The notes under the pieces were generated by a model. The model was given only the letters and a program-made list of their open reading frames with translations, did not search any database and had not been told where the DNA came from. A DNA stretch of 64,000 nucleotides from Zasmidium citrigriseum (Eukaryota; Ascomycota; Dothideomycetes; Mycosphaerellales; Mycosphaerellaceae), in contig NHNW01000001.1 in the NCBI GenBank assembly GCA_002786025.1, positions 1,178,001 to 1,242,000 on the forward strand, given 5' to 3'. Positions within the stretch are counted from its first letter, which is position 1, and each line of letters starts with the position of its first letter. Both the position numbers and the translations under genes were made by a program. This document shows positions 22,078-32,795 of this stretch, one piece after another.

Positions 22078-23659
22078 TTAGGAGTACTGCCCGTCCATTT
22101 TCTGCCTTGCAAGGTCCACATCCTTTCTGAGATCATGGAACCACAACCAATCAAACCGGCCTCTCTGCATCCTTGGAAGGATCTTATCCATATCGGAGCC
22201 GGCGTCGGGGTCACGGAAGCTGAGAAGTTCGCCAGCCTCAAGGCTTTGCTCTGTCTGCCTTTGAGCTCGCGGTCTCCGGACTTCGTCATATGCTTTCAAA
22301 GCCGCCTGAAGACCGTCTTGATCGGATATGCTTTTGGCAACGACACGAATGTGGCCCAAAGTCGTTGAAAGTATTAGCGCATCCTCAACTCCCTGTCCGG
22401 CACCAGCTGCTTGGTATGGAAGGGAGGCATGAGCACTGTCGCCCAGCAGAACGGCTCTGCCACGATAGTAAGTGGGAGTGTTCAGATGGTGAAACATGCC
22501 CCATCGTATGGGCTTCGCCTTCTCCAGTAGTTGGAGCAACCGCGGATCGATATCGCGCTCTTCGAAGTCTTTCATCATTTGTTGGTGTGACACCTCCTCA
22601 GTCACCGCATCTGAGGACGACCACTGCATATGATCATCATACACACAGTGAAGGAAATTGAACTCCTAAGATTCGAAACGTCAATACTGTGATCTTCCAG
22701 AAACTCATCAGCAGCACTTACTGAGCCTCCGGTGATTCTATACGTAACGACCATACGATCCTGGCCGAGGTACATTTTAGCAGTGTCCGTTAGATCTCCG
22801 AGAATCTCTTTTGCCTCGTCCATAGGGATGACCGCCCGATAGGCGTACGATTGAGCAAATAGGGGCTGGACTTGATTTGGATGTGAAGGGCTGAGCACAT
22901 ATTCTCTGACAACGCTCTGGATCCCGTCGGAGCCAACGACGATGCTTGACTTGACCACTTCGCCATCAGCAAAGTGTAAGCGGACTTGGTCGTCGAGTTG
23001 CTCGATCTTGTCCAGGCGCTTGCTGAACTTGACGTTTTCGATCGGGATGAAACTCGTCAAGATGTCGAGCAGTTCTCTGCGGTGGGCCTAGTCCCGACAT
23101 GGGAGTCAGCATGGAGGTTGAGCGAAGGGGTAACGGAGATCGTTACGGACAGACTTGCGACTGTACTTCGGCGAACCCCATGATGAATTTCCATACCACT
23201 TCTCATTGAGACCTGGCATGTCGTTAGCTTGATTTCAGCTCGTTATTCTGAGGACACATACCCAAGCCTTCTTTGCAGAGCAGCCCCTCGAAGAAGACAC
23301 TTTGATCTTTCTCTAACTTGTTTCCCACGCAGATTGCTTCATACTTGGGCCGGAATCCTGCTTCTATCAAGTCCATCGCCAACAAGCCGTTCGGCCCAAA
23401 GCCGATGCCGGCTCTAATGCCATCGCTGTTACTACCAAGACAAGCTCATGGGCGTCGATGATGATCTTACCCCACGACAGAGTACTGAGGAGCCTCCTCA
23501 TAAAGCTTGAATGGGATGCCGTGCTTGTGTAACCCGATCGCGAGTGCCAACCCGGCGATGCCAGCGCCTGTTTCCCGGTCAGTCAATTGCGTCAGCCGCG
23601 GAAGGAGTTTACGCACCTATGATGGCCACATTGAAGTCTCCAGACTCGTTGTCAGACAT
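22078..23659 (-). CDS. FAD-dependent monooxygenase, salicylate hydroxylase-like
   Basis: Six exons (23659-23617, 23567-23471, 23413-23262, 23212-23151, 23087-22722, 22665-22078) encode 435 aa. The dinucleotide-binding motif is [13 protein letters not shown] (split by intron 1). The DG motif lies in [10 protein letters not shown], and the GD motif in [18 protein letters not shown]. These define group A flavoprotein hydroxylases, which use NAD(P)H and oxygen to hydroxylate aromatic or polyketide substrates in the cytosol. The frame stays open over all five introns, so the gene looks functional. The nearest relatives are probably fungal salicylate 1-monooxygenase-like proteins; the substrate cannot be told from sequence. 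Confidence 0.9.
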
Positions 23660-24231
23660 GATGAGGGGTCGCAATGCTTGGCACTGGCGGCCTGACAGTT
23701 CGTGTATCGATTTCCGAAGTCAGTGACTCGACAGCATCGACGAATATGGTTGTTGCTTTATGCTTGCCCTGAAGCCCACCTGCTGATCGAGAACGTACCT
23801 GCCCCACCTCGGAGCTTCGGAATTTACAGGTCCCAATGTGGAACATGTAAGGCTGTGAGATAGCTTATCACGACAAGGATTCACCAATTCATCCAAGCGA
23901 GACATGGGTGCTCCTAGAGATAGCCAATGGACGAAGATCTCCACGCTGGGGTAGGTCGTTGGGGCTGGAACTGTGTAACCTCACCTTCCAAGTCATCATC
24001 AGCCCTCAGCTCATGCAAGCTCGTCAAATACGAGAAACATCGACCTCTTTAGCTCTGTGCTGTCCTCTTTCTAAATCAGCTCTCTCCACGAGAGCACGCG
24101 ACTCTAAGCTACTGGAGGCCTTTGCACTCTCTAAACCCTTTTCCGAGACAGTTAGGGATTGCTAGAGGCCTCTGCCACATTGACCAGAACGCCAAGGGTG
24201 GACACAATCGATCCTCTCTCCATCTACTATC
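23660..24231. promoter_or_regulatory. Divergent intergenic region (FAD monooxygenase / NAT)
   Basis: This 572-bp region separates two head-to-head genes for aromatic hydroxylation and arylamine acetylation. The pairing could mean shared induction by aromatic xenobiotics, which is an inference from layout only. Confidence 0.4.
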
Positions 24232-25402
24232 ATGACGGCACCAAAATCCATCGTGGCGAATCCAATTCTCATGCAACTACCCCTGAATCCAGACGATCGA
24301 CCAAAGTATAGCAAAGAACAACTGCATACCTACTTTCAGAGGATTCGATTGCCACGAAGGTACTTGGACTCACCTGTGTTGTCAAACTCAGCACTGGCTC
24401 GAACGAAGGAACATGGCCTACCCCTTATCCAAGGCATCATGAAGTGGCATACATCCAACGTGCCGTTTGAAGACATGGAGTTGCACTATTCCGTGAAGCA
24501 TATGCCATCGCTGGACATGAACGATCTCTACAAGAGATTCGGTGAGGAGGGCATCCAGTATGGACGTGGTGGGCGATGCATGGAGACCAATGGTGAAGAC
24601 TGGTCTTCTTGCTATCACAGCTTCAAGCACTTGCTGATCCATTCGCAGGCTTCTTTGGAACGGTGATGCGATCGCTTGGTTACAATGTTCGCAATGGTGG
24701 GAGCAGAGTCTCTCGGATGATGTATCCTGATGCCGTAACAAGAGAGCAGCAGAGTCAGACTTATGATCCTTGGGACCACATGGTCAACTTCGTCAAGCTC
24801 GATGATGAGTGGTGGCTCATTGATGTTGGTATGGGTGCCATGGGCCCGTGAGTGTCGATTGAGAACAGCGTAAGAGTTCCACTCTGACCGAATCCCGCAG
24901 AAACATGCCCTTGCCGCTCGAAGACGGATACGAAACAGTCTCAGTGGCACCTCGAAGAATTCGTCTCCAACATCGTGTCATCGCTGAGCACGCTCAGGAA
25001 GACGACGAAGACGCTCAGAAGCTCTGGTGCTTCGACGTTTGCCACCATCCCAAGGAGGACTCAAACGAGAACACATGGATCCCGACTTACTGTTTCACCA
25101 CAACCGAGTTCCTCCCACAGGACTACGAGATGATGAGCTGGTTCACATCGACATCTCCACGATGCTTCTTCACCCGCAGCATTCTATGTACCAAGATGAT
25201 CATGGATGAGGATAGTGAGAAGATCATTGGTGACTACTCCTTGTTCAATGATTCCATTCGCAAGACTGTCAAAGGCAAAAGGGAAGTGATCAGAGAACTC
25301 AAGACTGAGCAGGATCGTTTAGACGCTCTGCATGAGATCTTTGGCGTTACATTTACTCCGGAGCAAATTGCTGGGATCTCGCCTGAGATGCGACTTGCTT
25401 AG
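24232..25402 (+). CDS. Arylamine N-acetyltransferase (NAT)
   Basis: Three exons (24232-24592, 24649-24847, 24901-25402) encode 353 aa. The catalytic Cys-His-Asp triad is visible: Cys116 in RGGRCMETN, His in DHMVNFV and Asp in LIDVGMGAMGP, with the last two in the second exon. NATs move acetyl (or malonyl) from the CoA thioester to arylamines and hydrazines in the cytosol. Fungal homologues detoxify aromatic amines such as benzoxazolinone breakdown products. It is divergently paired with an aromatic FAD monooxygenase. The C-terminal region extends beyond the bacterial length (about 280 aa), as in other fungal members. Confidence 0.92.
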
Positions 25403-25777
25403 CGGACGTTCACGCGAGCAGTATTGGAGTATGACGAGATATGTATGCCATTCGTAAAGCCCATGTTTTGCTAATATATCACTATCATGGATCGTGGAGC
25501 TCACTGGTCGTATATTATATCTTTCTTCGTTTCAAATGCTTCTCGTACGGACTCTGATATTCCCTAGTGTTTGTGTGCTTGAAATGGTTAATATTGTTTA
25601 ATACCATTGCTTGGATCTGATAGATCTATTCGGAAAAGCAAACCTTGAGAATTACTCTTGCTGAAGGATCGAATGTTGTACAATAAGGCTTTGCTACGAG
25701 TGAATTCAGTTCACGCACTCGCTAGAAGATCTCAGTATTGTTCTCGTATCAAATGTCTTCTTTGAAGCAAATCAGCA
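25403..25777. other. intergenic, AT-rich
   Basis: An AT-rich spacer with a tatattatatc stretch near 25510. No gene or repeat was recognised. Confidence 0.4.
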
Positions 25778-26551
25778 ATGTTTGCTCGCCAATTCTATAA
25801 TACAGCCTTACCACAGAAGGACTATGCACGATGCTCACCAAACAGTGCAACCGCCCTAAGTATGTCAAAGCCCTACTACCACGTAGTAGAAGGTAGCGGA
25901 GACATCTTCACTTTCCCCATCACCAACTCCAACACTAAGAACGAGACTTGGGCAATTGGAACAACCGGTTGCGAGAACTGCGTAGGTATCTACATACCCC
26001 TGAGCGACAGCAAATGTTTCGCCGCACACATCTACGCTTGTAGAGAAGAATCTGATGATCAAGGTCAACTCGAACCATTCGAGGACTGGGTCCCGCAAGG
26101 TGATTCGGGAGCTCAGCTCACGACGAAGATCAAGTCGCTGTTGGAAAGGCGAGTGCGGCAGCATATGCCGTCGAAAGATGAGCTGACGAGGAGAGCTAAC
26201 GATGTGATCGTTGTGTGTCCGCGTATGACGCAGGAGAAGCTTGGAGATGCGGTGGGGACTTATGTTGTTGATGCTTTGCAGGAGTTCTTTGGCATTGTTT
26301 TGGAGCCCAAGAAGGCTCATGGGTTCGCAGTGAACCATAAGACGGGTGAGTCGAGACTTTTTCGATTTCGTGAGAAGGACCAGTCGAAGAGGCGTGATTC
26401 TTTCGATTTTGATGCGGAGAAGGAAGAGGACAACGAGATGATTCCTGATGTTGATTACGGATGGAAGAAATCGAATGATGGTGACGGCGGTCAGGAAATG
26501 AAGTGGAAGATCACGCATCCGGAGGGACAGTGGCAGGAGGAGGTGGCATGA
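25778..26551 (+). CDS. Undescribed CheD/NTAN1-like Cys-His family, copy 1
   Basis: A single exon encodes 257 aa. It belongs with three tandem genes at 58.4-61.3 kb. Shared blocks are FTFPI, a core with invariant Thr62, Cys68 and His84 (GTTGCENCVGIY, then KCFAAHI), KIKSLLE, DVIVVCPR, VGTYVVDAL and AVNHKTGESRLF. The Thr-Cys spacing of 6 and Cys-His spacing of 16 match the CheD glutamine deamidase triad closely (T21, C27, H44 in Thermotoga). Deamidase-like chemistry is inferred, not shown. An acidic insert (about 205-235) is unique to this copy. An alternative in-frame start at 25862 aligns better with the other copies. Confidence 0.75.
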   Translation: MFARQFYNTALPQKDYARCSPNSATALSMSKPYYHVVEGSGDIFTFPITNSNTKNETWAIGTTGCENCVGIYIPLSDSKCFAAHIYACREESDDQGQLEPFEDWVPQGDSGAQLTTKIKSLLERRVRQHMPSKDELTRRANDVIVVCPRMTQEKLGDAVGTYVVDALQEFFGIVLEPKKAHGFAVNHKTGESRLFRFREKDQSKRRDSFDFDAEKEEDNEMIPDVDYGWKKSNDGDGGQEMKWKITHPEGQWQEEVA

Positions 26552-27230
26552 TTGGCGAGACTTCAACGTGAGTTAGAGAAAGCGTGCACAATGACTAAGA
26601 AGTTGGTGTAGACGCCGCTTAGGGTCGGTTGTAGAGCAGAGCAGGCTGACATGGTAGTCTGTGTAGCCGTCGAACTTCTTATGTTCAATTGCAGTCTTGC
26701 ATTACGATGCGTCTCGAACTTGAAGTTCCCCAATCCGATCACTATCGACGTTAGCGTGAACACATAGGCTTTGTCTCAAGACCACTGTACTGAAGAAGTA
26801 TCGTTGCCAAGAGCATAGCTCCTGCCGGGTGGTCTAACATTTCTATCCGAAGACGGAAGCCCGGAGCCAGGCTTGTGCAGCCATGCCGATGATGGTCCCG
26901 AGCCTTGTGCGCACGTAGCGTGCATAATATTCGATCTGCAAGATCCAATAGGTTTGCCGCAACGCCGTCTCCAGCATTTAGTTATGAAGTATGCTAGATC
27001 CATGCAAGAACAAACGCCACGGAAGCTATCTTCGCATTCCATCGCATTCGCCGACACAAGGCTGACACTCACAAACCGGCAACGGAGTGCATACACCTAG
27101 CGCCACCCGCTCCCCCACGACATTCAAATACTACTCTGTCCAAGCCCTCTTCTACTTTTCTCACCGAACAAGAACAACTCGACCGCTCCACAATCCAACA
27201 AATCATCCAAACCCTCCACAATCCACCAAA
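26552..27230. other. intergenic, no gene seen
   Basis: A 679-bp spacer. Its right end is C/A-rich (ccaacaaatcatccaa), which is typical just upstream of fungal starts, here the ATG at 27231. Confidence 0.4.
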
Positions 27231-27714
27231 ATGTCCACCAAACAAAAAATGCAAGCAACCGTCGAAACGGCCTTCAAAGCCTACAACACCCTCGACTACG
27301 ACCTCCTAGCCTCCACCCGCACACCCGACTACATTCATCAACTCCTCCCATCATCCATGAATCGCCCGCCTATGACGAATGAAGCGTACGAACATCTCTT
27401 CGTGGATGTCCTCAAACCAAACTTTACAAAGTTTCAGGTACCAGAAATCCCAATCCCACCTTTGTTGAGATGCTGACGTGCTGTGAAAGATGAATATCCT
27501 CTCCCAAATCTACGATCCCGAACAGAAGAAAGCTGTGGTGCATGCAACGCTCGACGTCGACAGCATCGCCGGACCGGCGAAAACGGAATTCGTACTGATG
27601 ATGAGTTTCAACGAAGAAGGAAAAGTGGTGCGATGCGATGAGATGGTGGATGTGGCGTTCAATGCGTCGTATTTCAAGACTGTGATGGAGAAGTTGGGAG
27701 CACAGGGGAATTGA
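27231..27714 (+). CDS. NTF2-like / SnoaL-like protein
   Basis: Two phase-0 exons (27231-27437, 27490-27714) encode 143 aa. The layout is that of a SnoaL-like alpha+beta barrel: an N-terminal helix (VETAFKAYNTLDYDLL), a middle segment with PDYIHQLLP, and antiparallel strands ending in GKVVRCDEMVDVAF. Such proteins are small cyclases, isomerases or ligand binders. No catalytic residues can be assigned. The upstream C/A-rich leader and the AAAATGTCC context support the start. Confidence 0.75.
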
Positions 27715-28012
27715 CGTGGGATGACAGGGCCGAAGAGAGTTTCTTGTATTCGAAAGCGAGCGAGAGCGAAGTCATCGACTTACTAAGTGCGGTTGTCATC
27801 GTCCGAATGGTCCGGGTGACTGGGCTTCCTGGAGAGGAAGGGGTAGTACGGTTGGCAGGTCCCTGGGCGTCAAACGAGAGCGAAACAGGGGGTGTATCGT
27901 CAGCGCGTTTGTCGCGAGACTAGACTAGATTGAGTGGTCCGCGTTGATAGAAGACTTCCCACCAAACAACCAAAGTTTTACTGTTTCTCCTCTCGAGATA
28001 TTGCCCGACGAT

Positions 28013-29601
28013 ATGACAGCTTCCAAGAGCTTCCCGGACGCGGTCGACATGCTGAACACGCTGCAGAGGGGCCAGAGTGCAATGACTTCCCCAAGCAGGC
28101 AGAAGATGTCCTCGCGCGAGAGAATTGCGGCTTGGATCGCATATCTCGAGCTTGATGTAAGTCGACTCGTATGCGTGCAGCCTTGCAGCTAAGCGAAATG
28201 CTAGATCTCCAAACCTCGCTACATCCACATCGCCGGCACCAAAGGCAAAGGCACGACCTGCCTGTACGTCGAGCACATCCTGGAGACTTACCATTGCAGA
28301 CATGACCTTCATGCGAAGATCGGGTGCCTCATCAAGCCACACGTAACATCGGTCGTAGAGCGGATCCGGATCGAGGGTCGCCCAATCTCAGAAACGTGTT
28401 TCGCGGAGGCGTTCTGGACGCTGCGGTCCAAAATGCAGTTGCCAGATGCACCCTCACTGCCTGGCTACCCCGGGTTCATCGTCTTGCTTGCCTTCTACAT
28501 CTTCGCAAAAGAGAATTTCGACATCGCGATTCTGGAGACCGGGATGGGAGGCGAATTCGACTCGACGAATGTCGTATCCAATCCAGTAGCCACCGGAATA
28601 ACAGAGCTTGGATTTGATCATGTAAAAGCGCTTGGACATACAATTGAGAGTATCGCGTGGCACAAGGCGGGAATCTTTAAAAGGGGCAGCCCAGCGTTTA
28701 GTGTCCCGCAGATGGAAGAGGCCGCTGAGGTCCTGAGGCAACGGGCTGAAGAGCGTGGCACTGATGTTCGATTCATCGGAGAAGAGTACTTGCTGGAGAA
28801 TGAGATCCAGGTGGTCCCCAACGAGTCATTTCAGCGGCGGAACGCTGCGCTTGCGATAGCGCTCGCCGAAGCATGCGTGCAGCATATGTACCCGACAAGT
28901 CATATCAGCCCCGACATTGCGAGCTGCGTGCAACAGACAGAGCTGCCAGCGAAGTTCGAGATCATCAGTCGTGGAAAGATGACCTGGGTGCTCACGTCGG
29001 CGCACAACAGCATGAGCATCCTGGAGGCATCGAAAGCTTTTCTCTCGTTTGTCCAAGAGTGAGTGAATCTTGAGTCTCCCGCAACTTGATGACATTGACA
29101 AGTTTGGATGAGGCGAGAATTTGGCCGAGCTCTGCTGTTCAGTCACAACTCCAATCGGGATTCAGAAGGATTCCTGGGCCTCATCTTTAGGACCATCTGC
29201 GAGCAAGGCCAGCGTCCTTTCGAGACGGCTGTATTCTGTTCGGAGATCTTAGACCATGGGTCAGAGAAGAATCGAGGTAAGACAGGTCTCTCGAGTGACA
29301 CTGCCGAAAGGCTTACTGATCAGTCCTAGACCTCTGCGATCTGCGGAGGTCAGAGTATAGTCAATACGAGTCTCGCAGACATCACAATATGATCTGGGAG
29401 CGGCTGAGTTGTCGAGGCATTTCTCACGAGGTATCAACCGTGAAGAGGGCCGTCGATTGGCTGCAGTATGTGACGCGGACTGAGACGGTTGTCTTGGTAA
29501 TCGGGTCGGCGTATCTTGCTGGCATGGTGCGCGTGATTCTCCAGAGCAACGAGCCTGGGTATCTTAGCGGAGGCGGGAATAGTTGCGACGGTAGTATGTG
29601 A
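28013..29601 (+). CDS. Folylpolyglutamate synthase
   Basis: Four exons (28013-28156, 28205-29058, 29113-29276, 29330-29601) encode 477 aa. The Mur-ligase/FPGS P-loop is IAGTKGKGTTC (57-67). It is followed by GCLIKPHVTSVVERIRIEG, the AILETGMGGEFDSTN metal/ATP motif and LGFDHVKALGHTIESIAWHKAGIFK. The enzyme adds gamma-linked glutamates to folates, retaining them in cytosol and mitochondria. The usual DGAH motif of the C-terminal domain reads TSAHNS here, a deviation in a normally conserved spot. The third junction requires the acceptor gatgag at 29112; the nearer AG at 29102 breaks the frame. The N-terminus lacks an obvious mitochondrial presequence. Confidence 0.85.
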
Positions 29602-29915
29602 GAGATAGAGTGATTCGGCATAGTGTCCAAGGCAGTGCTTGTTGAGTCATTGTGAGAGTGAATGAGGAAGGGGCTAAGAAAAGGTGAGGTCGAGGTTGCC
29701 TTTGTGGCTGACAAATGGCTTGGCATGACGCTCTCAAAAAACACATGCGGAGCCCCACTTGCAACAGCATGTGCAGCTCGACATCCGCTCAACTATTTCA
29801 TTAATCGCCGCCCATTCGCTCGGTCGCATACGAACGCCGACATACAAGTCGCCAAGACTTATTGTATAGATCCATCAAGGTGTCGGGCTTTATTCCACCA
29901 CAACACTTCGCAACA
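29602..29915. other. intergenic, no gene seen
   Basis: A 314-bp spacer between two genes on the + strand. It carries the leader and promoter of the Hel2-like gene. Confidence 0.4.
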
Positions 29916-32339
29916 ATGGCTTCAGCAGACGCAGCTCCAGCTATTCCCACCGAGCCGAGTGGTCGAGGCGGTGGCAGAGGACGAGGACGAGGCGGGCGAG
30001 GAGGACCACGGGGAGGAGGCGCAGAGCATCATGAGAACAGGAGTGACGACCGATCGAGAGGCGACGGCGGTGGCAGAGGTCGATCTCGAGGTCGAGGGCG
30101 AGGAGGACGCGGACGAGGAAATCGAGACCGACACGACCAGAGCACACCGGTAGCCAACGAACAAGATGCAACGACAGCGCCGCCACCTCCACAGCCTGGT
30201 GGACCTGGCGTCTTTGGTGCTCGCCTGACCAAAGACGCCGAGGGAACCACTCAAGGCGAGGCCGGCGGGGCGGCGGCGGCAGGAGACGACAATGAAGACG
30301 TCGAGGCGGAGGTGTGCTTCATCTGCGCATCGCCCGTCTCGCACAACAGCGTCGCTCCCTGCAACCACCGCACCTGCCACATCTGCGCCCTCCGTCTGCG
30401 CGCGCTGTACAAGACCAAAGCTTGTGCGCACTGCAGGACCGAGGCCGCGACTGTCATCTTTACCGACGACCCAGAGAAGAGGTATGAGGATTACCAGACG
30501 GGCGACTTCTTCCGAAATGATCCCAATTTGGGCATCAGCTATGAAAAGGCGGAGATCTTCGAGGACACAGTTCTTCTGTTGCGGTACAACTGCCCAGACG
30601 AGAGCTGTGATGTTGCTTGCATGGGCTGGCCAGACTTGCACCGCCATGTGAGGAGTGTGCATCAAAAGGTCATGTGCGATCTGTGTACAAGAAACAAGAA
30701 GGTCTTCACGCACGAGCATGAGCTCTTCACCCATCAAGAACTCCGACGACATGAGAAGTTCGGAGACGACAACCCTGGCGCTGTGGATCAAAGCGGTTTC
30801 AAGGGTCATCCCGAGTGTGGCTTCTGTCGACAGAGATTCTACGGTGATGATGAATTGTTCGCGCACTGTAGAGAACGACACGAGAGATGCCATCTGTGCG
30901 ATCGACGGACTGGTGGGCAGAACCCGCAATACTTCATGAACTATGAAGCCTTGGAATCGCATTTCTCGAAAGACCATTTTCCCTGTCTTGACTCGGAGTG
31001 CTTGGAGAAGAAGTTTGTTGTCTTCGACTCCGAGATGGACCTCAAAGCCCATCAGCTTGAGAACCATCCCAATGGACTATCAAAGGATGCCCGACGAGAT
31101 GCCAGGCGAGTGGATCTCTCATCTTTCGACTACCGACCCCAGTATCAAGAGCCGCGACGAGGCGGCAGGAGGGCAGGACGAGGTCGAGATCCCAATGCCG
31201 ACCCCATGCCAGCATCCTCTGGCGGTCATATGAGCCGGGCTGAGCTTGCTCATCAGCGCGAGCGAGAGATCCACAGTGCCCAGTCAGTCACGAGCCGATC
31301 GTTCGGTGGCCAGCTCTCTCAGCCAGACCCAACACCTGCACAGTCGAATCAACGCCCTCAAGCCAACCGCCCGCCACCAAGTCCTCAAGTCAGTAACGCC
31401 CAGCCAGTCAATGGCACATCTGCGCCAACGTCACCTCGACCGGCTGAAGCCCTTACGCCTCAAGAACAAGCACGACGACTCCGACATGCTGCTGTCACCG
31501 AACGAGCAACGAATCTCCTTCGCAACGACAAGGTCAAGCTGGACGAGTTCCGAGAACGCATATCATCTTACCGTAGGGATGTCATTAGCGCCGGCGACCT
31601 GATCGATGCATTCTTTGCGCTGTTCGACACTGCCTCCGATGAGCTGGGCAAGCTTGTCAAGGAGCTGGCCGATATCTTTGAAGTACCTGGCAAGAAGGAT
31701 GCCCTCTTGAAAGCCTGGTCAGACTGGAAGGCCATCAACGAAGACTATCCATCATTACCCGGCCCTGCAGGCGCCAACACCACCGCAGCTGGCGTGCTCG
31801 GTCAAGGCGTCGGAACATCTCGAGTCCTGAAACTGAAAAGCTCCACCGCCCAAAGCTCTCGCTCAGCAGTCAGCAGACAAGCCTCATGGGCCGGCTCAAC
31901 GGCTTCGTCAAGCTCCTCCAACCCCTTCCCATCCCTCCCATCATCCCGCAACGGCGGCCCAGCACCCAAAGCCCGCGCCGCACCAGCGCCAACACCAGCA
32001 TGGCTCGCAGTCCGCCCCGCTCCATCCTCAGCATCCACCTCCGCTCGCGCCTCTCCAGCACCGAGCAGAAACCAATCCTCTGCCAATCTCTCCCGCGGCG
32101 GCGCAGACGCTTTCCCGGCTCTCCCCGCCGCCAAGAAACCCACCTCAACCGTCTTCTCCCCAGGTTACACCGGCTCTGGCGTTATTAGAACTAACTCCAA
32201 CTACACTGGTGTGAATGCATGGGGTGGAGGCGGGGCTTCGTCTGGTGCGCAGACGCCGACGGAGGTGGACGATGGGGTTCCTGGGGGGAAGAAGAAGGGG
32301 AATAAGGGGAAGAAGAATATTGTGTTTCAGTGGGGCTAG
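29916..32339 (+). CDS. HEL2: Hel2/ZNF598-like RING E3 ubiquitin ligase
   Basis: A single exon encodes 807 aa. An N-terminal RGG/RG-rich stretch (about 15-75) is followed by a RING finger starting at Cys134 (CFICASPVSHNSVAPC, then CxHCRTE). The Hel2/ZNF598 array of C2H2 fingers comes next, with CDLCTRNKKVFTHEHELFT, CGFCRQRFYGDDELFAHC and CHLCDRRT. The rest is Ser/Pro-rich and disordered up to a C-terminal basic Lys/Gly patch. The family ubiquitinates 40S proteins of collided ribosomes and starts ribosome-associated quality control. The start at 29916 is the first ATG in frame. A long open frame antisense to this gene reflects its GC-rich codon use. Confidence 0.93.
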   Translation: MASADAAPAIPTEPSGRGGGRGRGRGGRGGPRGGGAEHHENRSDDRSRGDGGGRGRSRGRGRGGRGRGNRDRHDQSTPVANEQDATTAPPPPQPGGPGVFGARLTKDAEGTTQGEAGGAAAAGDDNEDVEAEVCFICASPVSHNSVAPCNHRTCHICALRLRALYKTKACAHCRTEAATVIFTDDPEKRYEDYQTGDFFRNDPNLGISYEKAEIFEDTVLLLRYNCPDESCDVACMGWPDLHRHVRSVHQKVMCDLCTRNKKVFTHEHELFTHQELRRHEKFGDDNPGAVDQSGFKGHPECGFCRQRFYGDDELFAHCRERHERCHLCDRRTGGQNPQYFMNYEALESHFSKDHFPCLDSECLEKKFVVFDSEMDLKAHQLENHPNGLSKDARRDARRVDLSSFDYRPQYQEPRRGGRRAGRGRDPNADPMPASSGGHMSRAELAHQREREIHSAQSVTSRSFGGQLSQPDPTPAQSNQRPQANRPPPSPQVSNAQPVNGTSAPTSPRPAEALTPQEQARRLRHAAVTERATNLLRNDKVKLDEFRERISSYRRDVISAGDLIDAFFALFDTASDELGKLVKELADIFEVPGKKDALLKAWSDWKAINEDYPSLPGPAGANTTAAGVLGQGVGTSRVLKLKSSTAQSSRSAVSRQASWAGSTASSSSSNPFPSLPSSRNGGPAPKARAAPAPTPAWLAVRPAPSSASTSARASPAPSRNQSSANLSRGGADAFPALPAAKKPTSTVFSPGYTGSGVIRTNSNYTGVNAWGGGGASSGAQTPTEVDDGVPGGKKKGNKGKKNIVFQWG

Positions 32340-32795
32340 AACGTATCATGTGAGAGTTTGAGTCGTGCAAGAGCCTTGTATTAGCGCAGGTGTTCTGGGT
32401 GGACGTGGGATTCTCGCGTGTCTGACTGAGAAGTTGGTCATAACTTCGAGCTCAGTGGGTTGAGTTTGATAGCCAGGCCGAAGTCAGAGGTAGAAGCAAA
32501 TGAACGGAGCACTGACGCCCAGTTCATCCAGTACTGTTCGCAATTTACACGAAGACCTCTCAAGGCCTCGTCAATACTCTCAACATTGATCTATTCATAT
32601 GGGGTAGTAGATGGTAACCTCCCATTGCAACGCCACTTAATGCATGCAAGCAAAGTAACCAAAAAGCCTTCCCGTAGTCGTGACATTTCCTTTCCCGTGC
32701 CAATTCCAATTTCAAAGCCATTGACCATCCCTCATCAAACACAAGACTTCTCATCGGAATGAGAAACCAAAACCGTTCGCATCCTCTCAGCATCA
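32340..32795. other. intergenic between convergent genes
   Basis: The region holds only the 3' ends of two convergent genes. No further feature was seen. Confidence 0.45.

Noticed and set aside
29922..31067. Long open frame (381 codons) on the minus strand
   Set aside because: It lies wholly antisense to the Hel2-like gene, which has clear RING and zinc fingers. The antisense frame has no domain and arises from GC-rich codon use.
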